A model generated the notes under the pieces. It saw nothing but the letters and a program-made list of their open reading frames with translations. It searched no databases and was not told the DNA's origin. The position numbers and the translations under genes are program-made. From assembly GCA_037043455.1 (NCBI GenBank), contig JAWPHD010011187.1, positions 1-64,000 of the forward strand: DNA of 64,000 bases, in the 5' to 3' direction. Origin of the DNA: Cyrtodaria siliqua. Its lineage: Eukaryota > Mollusca > Bivalvia > Adapedonta > Hiatellidae. This document shows, one piece after another, positions 11,101 through 23,100 of this stretch (position 1 is its first letter; every line of letters starts with the position of its first letter).

Positions 11101-14100
11101 GCATCTTCATTACCTCTTGGTCCTCTTGTTTCATTAAAAGGACAGTCTTTCCCATGTTGTAAATGATTTTACAAGAGAATTTAGTCTTAAATAATATACA
11201 ATTATGGACTTTTCAGCTGTTATACATGATGTGATATGCACCAAAAAAATCATTATTGACCGAGGCGATAGCCGAGGTCAATAATGATTTTTTGGTACAT
11301 ATCAACATCATGTATAACAGCTGAAAAGTCCATAACTGTTTTATTATATAACCCTCAATTTACAATTATATAAAACAGGTCAATATCAAAAAAACAATTA
11401 TATAAAACAGGTCAATATCAAAAAAACAGGTCAATATCAAAAAAACAGGTCAATATCGCTAGATATTTTTTCTAAAAAATTACTTTTTAGCCAATGAAAA
11501 CGCGTCTATTTATAGGTTATATAATAATGGTTGTTATTTTATGGTTGAGTTCCCGAAGTGACCGGTAAAGTTTTCATAAAATCTTACCATTTTTCAGATG
11601 GAATACCTATGTCGTAGATGGTCACGATGTTGAGACGCTGTGTAAGACATTACATGATGGGTCCACAGTAAAGGACAAACCAACTTGCATCCTTGCCAAG
11701 ACGTTTAAAGGCAAAGGAATTATTGGTATGGTACTATAACAGAGTTATAGTTTTCTTTTCCATGTTTTCCATGTTTTCTTCATTTCCGAAACTATGGGTT
11801 TTATACTTATTTTTGATTCGACGCATGTTCCAATACAAAACTGCGTCATTATCATAGAAGTAGTAACATATTGTAACGCACTGTAGGTTCAAGTGGTAGC
11901 GTACCAGCACATCGTAGCCATAGCCTCGTTAAAGTGTTAAATAAAATGGACTCCGATAGTATACTTGTAAATAAATAAAACGCTATAAAAAAAACTATTT
12001 CATATTAAAATAACAAGGAAGATAAATAATTGAACTACTCATGTGAACGTTTCCTTCTTTGAATACTGTCTTTAGGAAATGCTAAAATATCAATATCATC
12101 AACAAGTAAATATAATATTTAACAAATGTAACAATTCTTGACTAGATATAAGACTCAACAGATTATGAATAGCGAATCTAATAGATCTTATCAAAAGACT
12201 TTATAGATTAAAGAGTAATATTCAAAGTGTCCCTTTAATTACTTCAAACTACGATAAGTAAAAGATGATCTCTTTAAAACAGACCATGGGTCTTTTATAC
12301 TTATGAACAAATTCTAAATAAATGCTCCCTATTAGTAGACATAAACAAATTACCAATGATTTGAATAAATCAGTGATGATGTAAATTCAATGGAGGTCAG
12401 AGTCATTGTGCGCAGTTGACTATTCCTTATATATTAAGCATCCCTGAAACTGTACACCGCACAAGGAATGCAGTAAAAAAACGCGCAATGTCGAAGTCGC
12501 ACAAAACCGCACAATGAAATATGTGCGCTTTTCCTACTAGCCTAAGTAAAGACTGAAATTACAATGTGTTTTACTATTAAACTATAGTAAACAATAAACA
12601 ATATTAATAAATGAATGATTTTCACATAAAACACTTATGGATAAACAATCTGACCTTTAATAAAATGAGTGTTTCAAAAGTATTTACAACTCGATTTAAA
12701 CTTAGTCCGCAAAGCGTTGCTATAGTAAACAACCCATAATACATCAGACATAAACCTCCAAAATGTTTACCGGAAACATATTCAAAGCAACACGCTATAA
12801 GAATAAACAATTAGAATTTGGCTGAATATACTCGTTACAAAAAGGTAACTTTATAGAATCTAGTGATGATAAAATTAGACTGAATGCGTAATCATTATGT
12901 TAATAAATTACAGCTATCGATCTATAAGATTAATCTAACCTCAAATTGCGAAAGCGAAAGTAGAATGCAAAATAGCTAGGCACTACAATATTGTCAAAAA
13001 GATGTTTTTTGTGAAGTAGTTTGTGTTAAAGTTCTTTCTGCCATCAAATGAAAATTATGGTTAAAGTGGAAGATATTGATGTCTTGTTCTTTCTAGGAGC
13101 CAAATTTGGTTTCATTGCGTCTCCTGCGTAGCATGGCAGACATTTAGGGATCACTTTGTCCGTCGCACTTCAACGTGCAACCTAACCTTGGCCATAACGT
13201 TAAAAGTATTTGACATAATATTATGTTAATGAAACTTCACAAACATTTTCATCTTAACCTATGGAATGCTGTTACACATGTCCAATAACTCTGACTTTCA
13301 TATCAGCAGAGTCATGCATCTATTCATAAAACTTTAACCTGCAACCTAACCAAGCCCATTTCTGGCCATAACTTGAAAGGTATTTGACCTATGTTCATAA
13401 AACTTCACACACATATTCATCTTAACTGAGAAGTGTCGATTCTTAAGGATGGCGGGAGGTGTGCAGTACTGGTTCTACCCAGGAAAAATGGGTGGTCTGC
13501 CTCCACCACAAAAAAAATTGACTGTCATATGTAACCCTAAATGTGTTGAAAATGACGTAAAACATCATACAAACAAACAAACAAATCATCTTAACTGAAG
13601 GAATGTGGTTACACAATGTCCAATAACTCTGGCAGAGTTGCGCCCCCTTTTCATAAAACTTTAACCTGAAACCTAACCTAGCTCATAACTTGGCAAAATA
13701 TTGACCTTTGGTCATGAAACTTTATACAGTTCTTCCTTGTCAATTATCCAATGCAGATTTATTTTCTTAAACTTTAACACTTTAAAAAAAAAACTGTTCC
13801 ATAATTCATAGAGGATAGCACCCCTCGTCTTCAAACTTTATAGTAAGATTGTACTTGCTGAAATAAACATACGGCAGGCGACACAAGTGTTCCATGGAAC
13901 ACCCTTCTAGTTTTAATAGTAAGGGTTATTGCATTGTAAAGTATTAAAACACGTGTAAACCTATTAGGAATGGAAGATCAACTGAACTGGCATGGCAAAC
14001 CCCTGGGAACAAAGGCAGAGGAATGCATCAAGCAGATCCAGAGTAACATGGACAGTCAGGGACCCTTGAACCTCCGTCCACAATCCATCACAGCCGAAGT

Positions 14101-17100
14101 TCCTCCTTCAGATATAAGCAACATCAAACTGTCAGAACCACCAAAATATAAAATGGGTGAGGAACAAGTAAGTAATTTATCTTATATTCCATTGAAATGT
14201 ACATCATCTTCCTGAGTTAACCCTTTGTTAGATTTTTGTTTGTTTTGATGTGTGAAAATGTATAAAACACATCAAGATTACTGTATGTTGTGTAAAAAAT
14301 GTTGCTCAAGTTTTTAGGCGCATTTCAGTGCAGTATGACACTAGGGTATAGCAAACCTGCAATAGATTAGCAAAATGTTTTATCTTTTTAATATCACACA
14401 CGGTAATGCCTAATGACTTAAAATAATGGCAGACAAGATATTTATTTTCAAGTCAAAGAATTGTTGCAAAGAATACTATATTTTCTTCTGTTTACTCTCA
14501 GGTTGCCACACGATTGGCGTATGGAGTGGCTCTCGCCAAGTTGGGGCACAACAATTCCCGGGTTGTGGCAATGGACGGAGATACTAAAAATTCAACATTC
14601 GCTGATAAATTCAGGGTATGTATATAATTGCTACATTGCTTTCTTTAGGCTTGCTAATATTCATTGTTGTTTATGGAAACAGAAATGGGAAGTATCTACG
14701 TGTGTTACATAATGGCGAGGTATTATTTAATATTGACAAGTATTACAGGGTTTCAATTAAAAGCCGGTCACCTGCCACCGGCCAAATTGCTTGTGTCAAA
14801 GGAGATTTGAGCCGGCTCACATCTCCGAAGGTTTAAAAAAAAAAAAGCTTTTGAGAATCTCATGGAATATTTCTTCCAAAAAAAGCAGCTTTATAATAGA
14901 AAATCAGAAGTATTGTACCAGTTTAAATTTAGTAAGGTTTTACTACCAAGATTTGTTTCCTATGTAAACATACCTTATCATAAATAGTGCTAAACAAGTT
15001 CCTACTTAACTGGTTCGAATCCCACTGGGAGCTCGACTTGTGAGGAAGTGTCGATTCTTGCGGATGGCATGAGGTGTACAGTACTGGTTCTACCCAGGAA
15101 AAGTGGGTGGTCTGCCTCCATCACAAAATATCGACCGTCATATATAACCTTGCATATGTTGAAAATGACGTAAAACACCATACAAACAAACAAAACTTAA
15201 CATTTTTTATCCCTAAACAAGAACATTATCCTTATAAATCTTTCTTACATGCCAATCAAGTCTGCCAGTTTTACAATGACAAACTATATGCATTTTAGCA
15301 CTTCTTAGTGGCACCTGCACTGTTTGTTACAACAGCACAGTAAAGCATGCGCACAATGTCACAATATCCCTGTCGTCTGCACATACACATGTATGTTGCA
15401 AACGTGTCAAAAGTATATAAGCATTAAAATAAAACATTATTTCCTTATACGGATGTTTTGTTTTAACAATGAAGGTATATAAGAATGGCAATAATCTTTG
15501 CCAAATATATTTACCTTTGGCTACACCGTCCTGTTACAAAGAGTTTCAACCCTCACTGCTAACTGTGTCGGGCATAGCAAACATTTGTATGCGGAAATGT
15601 TTTAATATTGTTTAACCTCTGGGTTATTCCATTAAAACATACCCGGGACCCCAAGATGGCAATTTACTAAACATCTACGGGTGAACCCTATTTTCCAAAA
15701 TTTGGTTCTACAGTCATAAATTGAATCTATGGGTGAGTTCAATTTCAAAACTGCCTTCCAGGGGTACTGTTTATGTTTTAATGGAATATCCCTCTTGTAT
15801 GATCTCTCCAACAGGTTGTAGCCCTCTTGTATGATCTCTCCAACAGGTTGTAGCCCTCTTGTATGATCTCTCCAACAGGTTGAGTTTCCAGACCGATTTA
15901 TAGAGTGCTTCATCGCAGAACAGAACCTTGTTGCCGTGGCAATTGGCTGTGCCTGCAGAGACAGGATGGTCGCCTTCTGTAGCACATTTGCAGCATTCTT
16001 CTCTAGAGCTTTTGATCAGATCAGGATGGGAGCCATCTCACAAACAAATGTGAACTTTGCTGGTTCCCATGCTGGTGTTTCTATAGGTAAGTTTTAGTAC
16101 TTTAGATCAAGATGGAAGCCATCTCACGAATACATTTCTTCTTTGCTGGTTTTCATGATCATATTTCTGCATGTACTCACCATGTTTGATATTTATAACA
16201 CAGATTTGTAATTGTCCTTTTATATCACAGACCTGTTTATCCTGTATGGAGGTTATCTGTATCCTGACAGCAAACTGTCTCTAGCCTTGGCCATCTATCA
16301 GTTACAGCTGCTTATAAAGAGATTATGACAGTAACAATTGGTTTAATTAATAACAGTATTTTCAACTTAAAACAGTCTTCATTACATTTCTACGGTTGCA
16401 AGATCGAGATTCTCATTGAAAGAAAATTCATAATTTCTAGATATTAATAATTATCTCCGAACACAAACATAACTGTGAAATCGAGTTACCAAATGTTTAA
16501 GATTAAACAAGATAAAATAGTTTTTGAATGAATAGATTGTTAGCTATAAAAGATGAGAATACCATTTAATGCTGACCTATACTGTAAGTTATGGAACTGG
16601 AATGCACAATTTGACCAGTGTATGAAGGACAATCACACCAGCATTATACAATGTGTTAACTTGAATGTTATTTAACGGCTCGTCAACACAGTGTAGGTTA
16701 TTTAGAGCCGCTCCAGAGAGAAGGGAAGGATTATATAGGAATCTGGGAACCTACACTACTCTTATTAATGAATATGTTTCTTTACTTCTTTAACATGCTT
16801 GAATGATAGAATGTGATACACGGGATCGCCAAGTTTAGGCACCCATTGGACAGACGAGACTTAAGAAAAATGTCTTGCCCAAGAACACATCAACATAACT
16901 CGGTGGCGCCGGTTTCAAATCCACCATTCTATCCACTGGGCCACGCCAACCCCCATGTTAAATTTGTGATATTCTTTGCTTCTCGATATGTAAACCTTGT
17001 TTTCTTTAAGACATCCAGGTAATTGATTCATATAGCTATCAAAGAAGTTTGCATTACTCCCAATGCTGTTATAAAAAACATTCAAGGGACTCGGAATGGG

Positions 17101-20100
17101 CAAGAGCTGAAAATACTTGCAATACTAAATTTAGCAAAAACGATGGAAAGGACTTTTACAACCCAGTTTGAAAACGTCATTAGAATTTCAAGGTCGATTC
17201 ATAGTCCACATTTCATAAAACCAACATCTGTAGAAGCATACAGGTCAGATACTGCAGTGTTTGCTCGTTGCATATTTTTAGATAAGCTTTGTGATGACTT
17301 TGAAAATACATTCAGTTCAGTAATATTTCAGTTGCTGTAGTGGTGCATTTCTAGTGCAATGTTTTCAAGAAAGACTAGAACTATCACTGAAGGTGATGAA
17401 TACCCCCGCTTAAATTTGAAGTCAAAGAGTCATAATTCTGTAATAAATTAGGCAATCAACAATGCGTGATGTAGAAGGACATAAGGTCATCAGTTGTTAT
17501 GTGTATTTGAAGTTTGGGAACAACCCATTCAAAACTGTTTGAGGAATGCACGAATTGAAAATGTGTTATGGGACGCGACGGGACAGGAAAAAAATGTGTT
17601 ACGCAACTGGACGTTACAGACTTTGTGATTCCTATATAGAGCCCCCACTTCACTTTGTGAAAGCAGGGGTATACAAATTAATAAAATTGCAATTAATAAA
17701 TTAATACTTGCACTATTATTATAATGCACAGAGGGAATGTTGACATATAGACAAACTTTGTTAATTCTAGGTGAGGATGGACCATCTCAGATGGCCCTAG
17801 AAGATTTGGCCATGTTCCGTTCTGTCCCTGGCTCCACGGTGTTCTACCCTAGTGATGCCGTATCAATGGAGAGAGCTGTGGAATTAGCAGCTAATACAAA
17901 GGGTGTTTGCTTCCTGAGGACCAGTAGACCAAACGTTCCAATCATTTACAGCAATACTGAAGTATTTGAAGTGGGAAAAGCCAAGGTAACATTTTAAAAA
18001 CAGTCGGTGGAAATAAGCTGTGCAAAACGTTTGTTTTTAGCTCTACTGGCCAAGGGCCAGCAGAGCTTATGGGATCATGTGTTGTCCGTCGTCCGTCGTC
18101 CGTTAACTTTTCTTGGAACGACTTCTCCTCAGAAACCGCTTGGCTAATTTTGACCAAACTTCACATGGATGATCCTTAGGTGAATGCTTTTTAGATTTGT
18201 TAAAATTAGGTCAGCACTACATCCAAGATGGCTGCCATTACCATATATGGTCAAAACCTTAAAAATCTTCTTCTCCAGAACCGCTGAACAGATTTCAACA
18301 GTTTTTTTTATAAAATGGTCGCCAACGCCTAGACTATCAAGTTTGTTCAAATAAAGACCCCGTGGTCAAAAATGGCCGTGCCCCGGGGGTCCAAAGTTTG
18401 TATATTGAGGTTTTGCATGTTTTTCATATAGACATATAGGAAAAAAAATTAAAAAATCTTCTTCTCTGAAACCACAAGGCACAGAGCTCTCATGTATTAC
18501 ATGTAGCATCAGCTTATGGTCCTCTACTAAGTTTGTTCAAATGGTGACCCTGGGGTCAAATTTGTCCCCGCCCCGGGGGTCACAGTTTTACATAGACATA
18601 TAGGATTTTTTTTTTAAAAATCTTCTCGGAAACTACAACAGCCAGAGGTTTGATATTTTGCATTTACTATAAGCTTATGGTCCTTTACCAAGTTTGTTCA
18701 AATGGTGACCCTGGGGGTCACATTTGGTCCCGCCCCAAGGGTCACATGTTTTACATAGACATTTATAGGGAAAAACTTAAAAAATCTTCTTCTCTGAAAC
18801 TGCAAGAGCCAGAGGTTTAATATTTTGCTGTTGCTATAAGCTTATGGTCCTTTACCAATTTTGTTCAAATTGTGACCCTGGGGTCACATCTGGCTCCGCC
18901 CCGGGGGTCACAGTTTTACATAAATGCTTGTATAGGGAAAAACTGAAAAAAATCTTCTTCTCTGGAACTGCAAGAGCCAGAGGTTTAATATTTTGCATTT
19001 GCTATAAGCTTATGGTCCTTTATCAAGTTTGTTCAAATGATGACCCTCGGGTCACATTTGACCCCGCCCCAAGGGTCACATGTTTTACATAGACATGTAT
19101 AGGGAAAAACTTAAAAAATCTTCTTCTCTGAAACTGCAAGAGCCAGAGGTTTAATATTTTTCATTTGCTATAAGCTTATGGTCTTCTACCAAGTTTGTTC
19201 GAATGATGACCCATTGGTCACATTTGCCCCCACCCTGGGGGTCACAGTTTTACTTAGGCTTGTATAGGCAAAAACTGAAAAAAAATCTTCTTCTCAGGAA
19301 CCACATGGCACAGAGCTCTCATGTATTACATGTAGCATCAGCTTATGGTCCTCTACCAAGTTTGTTCAAATGGTGACCAATCCTACGTGGTGCCACTGAG
19401 TTCCGTCGGTGTGTTCTTGGGCAAGACACTTTCCCTTAGCCCCGTCCGTCGGATGGGGACATAAACCGGGCGGTCCCGTGTATCGGTCTATTCTCCGAGC
19501 ACATTAAAGAACCATAGAAATCTATTCGATAATAAGAGTAGGGCACGGTTCCCGGATTCCTATGTATCCTTCCCCTCTCTCTGGGGCGGCTCTAAATAAC
19601 CTACACTGTGTTGATGAGCCGTTAAACAACATTCAATTCAATTCAAATGGTGACCCTGGTGTCAAATTTGGATGCGCCCGGGGGGTAACAGTTTTTAAAA
19701 AAAACGAAAAAACATTTGTGTCTTTAATTTGATTTTTTTTAATTTCAATTTAATTTTTTTTGAATTTTTGAATTTTTGTTTTGTTTTGTTTTTTGATTGA
19801 TTTTAAATTTTTAAATTTTTTTAATTTTTTTTCATTATCTTTTTAATTACTTGACACTTAATTTAATTTCTTGTCGGCACGCTACTCATCCTTAATGCCT
19901 TGTTGAATTTCGACGAAACTTGGCAGGAAGCATCGGTAAGATGTCTAGCTTTGCATATCATGCTTTTGTTCCAGTTCGCTGATTTTTGACGGAGTTGTGG
20001 CCCTTTGACATTTTTATTTTGAATTTCCTGTCGGCACTACTCCTCTTAAACGGCTTGTTGGATTTCTACGAAATTTGGCAGGAAGCCTCAGTATGATGTC

Positions 20101-23100
20101 TAGTTGTGCAAAGCGCGGTATATCAATGAAATCTTGGACAATTTCGAAAACCAGCTAGATCTTGTTAGTAATAACAGAGTTATGGCCCTTGATTTGTTGA
20201 AAAATGCTATATTATATTTTCCTTTGTTAAATCTATAGGAGAAGAGAGCTTTATCTAGCTATATCTATCTAAATCTATAAGAGCTGTTTTAGTCAGTAGA
20301 GCGTCCACAGGCCCTGTTGGGCCTCTTTTGTTTCAAAACCCGGTTAAGTGATTTTTAGGTTTTAACACACTATCTTTGTACAGACAAGTTCTCCTGAACC
20401 TCTGGCCGGATTTCAGCGATACTTGACATGGATAATCAGTACCAAGCCTAGTTGCGCATATCTTCGCCATGTTGCGGTCGATTGATTTTCGACATAGTAA
20501 TGGCCTTTATACACAAACTTTATCTTTAGCCAGTAGAGCACCTGTGGAGCGTCCACAGGCGCTCCTGTGCCTCTTGTTTAGAGCTGCCACAGAGAGCTGG
20601 AAAGGATACGGATGAATTCAGGGTCACTTGCTATTACTTTGAATAACTAACAATGGTAAAGATGCTGCATTTGAAACCATCTCCCCTCACACCGCTTTTG
20701 GGTTAGAATCCCACTAGGAGCTAAACTTGTGAGAAAGAATCGATTCTTTCGGATGGTGGTAGACATACAGTACTGGTTCTACCCAGGAAAAAGTGTGTGG
20801 TCTGCCCCGCCAATAAAAGAAATTGACTGTCATATATAGCCTAAATGTGCAAAAAATTATGTAATTCACCATTTATCCAACATTAACTACGTCTATTTTC
20901 TGTACAGTTCATTGGCATAGAGCGATATCATTCAATGCGATTTTAAATGTTGTATGTTATAAAAATTCTACAATTGTACTTGAAAACGTAACATTGTAGA
21001 TACTTACATTATAGGTAGTCCGAAAGAGTGACACTGACCAAGTCACAGTTATTGGTTGTTGTGTCACACTGGTTGAAGCAATGAGAGCTGCTGACAAGTT
21101 GGCTGCAGATGGTACCAATATCCGAGTAATCGACCCATTCACAGTGAAGCCACTAGACAGAGAGACTATTCTTTCCAACGCTAGAGAAACAGGAGGAAGA
21201 ATTATAACTGTAGAGGACCATTATGAATGGGGTATGTCATGTAGAACAATGGTGAATTTATATTGGCGATAATTATAGACAAGCTGTAGATTTCATGGTG
21301 TCTCAGCTTTGAAAGTACCCTAGGGTATTTCATGAAACTTTACACAAATGTTTCACAGTGAGAAGGTGTGTTGCGCAAGAAGCAGGTCTGTACCTAAAAG
21401 GTCAAGGACACCGGAGGTCAAAGGTCAAATGAATCAAAATTGTGTCTCAGTCATATCTTTGAAAGTACGGAGGAATATATGAAACTTTTTATATAAAAGT
21501 TAATCGCAATGAGATGTGTTGTGCGTAATACTAAGATCCATACCTCAAAATTCAAGGTCACACTTTGGAGATTAAAAGCCAAATGAGTCAAAATCGTTGT
21601 AGCAGCCGTATTTTCACCATATTTAAGGAAATTTCATGAAAATTCACTTCATGGTTATTCACAATGAGAAGGTGTGTTGTGTTAAGAATCAGGTTTGTAC
21701 CTCAACGGTCATGGTCACACTTAGATCAAATTAGTCAAAATCGTGTCTTAGTTATAAACTAAACACAAGCGCTAATCAGAACGAGGTGTGCCACAGGCAA
21801 GAATTGGTTAGCATGATCAGAAGGTGTGTTGTGCGCACAATTCATTTTACCTTCGATTTGCTATTACCTGTAACCATTAACATTTCAACAATGTAGGAAT
21901 TCTATAAGAAAATCTTTTTGAGGGCATTTGTTGCTTGTGACATTTCTTTTGTTTTTCAATTTTTATTTTTTTCCGCCATCTCCTTCAACTAGCAATCTTA
22001 CATATATGTCAGTTATAGGACTCCTACTAGCAGAACTTTTATTTGTGGGCTGCCACAGCCATTAACATTTTCTTGTTTTTCTAAAATTACATATCAATAC
22101 CGTGGGACAAGTTCTGCAACTCTCACTGAATAAGTGGTCCCCATAATTATATACAAAAGTCTGTCCTATGAACTAAAGGAATTATGTCTCCCTCACTTAG
22201 TGGAGGGGAGACATATTGTTTTTGTGTCGTCTGTATGTTGTCTGTATATCACAAACTTGTTCCGAACTAGTTCTCTTGAATCCCTGGTCGGATTTCATCG
22301 AAAATTTGCAGGGATGATCAGTACCAAGCCTAGTTGTGCATATCGTCGCCATGTTCCGGTTGAGTGATTTTTGGCGGAGTTATGGCCCTTTAAACGTTTT
22401 AATACACAAACTTTGTCTGAACCAGTTCTCCTGAAACCCCTAGCCAGATTTGAACGAAACTTTACAGGGATGATCAGCACCAAGCCTAGTTGTGTATGTC
22501 ATCGCCGTGTTCCGGTTGAGTGATTTTTGGCGAAGTTATGGCCCTTTAAACGTTTTAATACACAAACTTTGTCTGGACCAGTTCTCCTGAAACCCCTAGC
22601 CAGATATGAACGAAACTTTACAGGGATGATCAGCACCAAGCCTAGTTGTGTATGTCATCGCCGTGTTCCGGTTGAATGATTTTTGGCAGAGTTATGGCCC
22701 AAAATAAGGTTTTGGAACTGTTCAATGTTTCAATTGTTATCTCAACTCTTCGTGCAGGATAGAGGCTATGAACAGAAATTTTCACCATTAAGAAACCGAA
22801 ATGGAGGGAGTGTAGCCACCGACAGCAGTTTCTTAATGGTGAGGATTTCTCTTCATAGCCTCTATCAAACTTAGTGTTAACCACAAGTTTATTGATAGTC
22901 TCTATACAGGCGACGCGCTTAATTATGAAGACCGCTGGTAGTAAAATCTTCATGAATAATTGGTTCAAGTATTTGAAAATCGGAGGCAACTGATTGGTGG
23001 AAAAAGTTGGATGAATGCAAAAAATATATTGGGATTAAAATTTAATGAACCTGAAATGAAACTGATTATACACTTCAGGTGGTCTCGGTGACAGTGTGGC

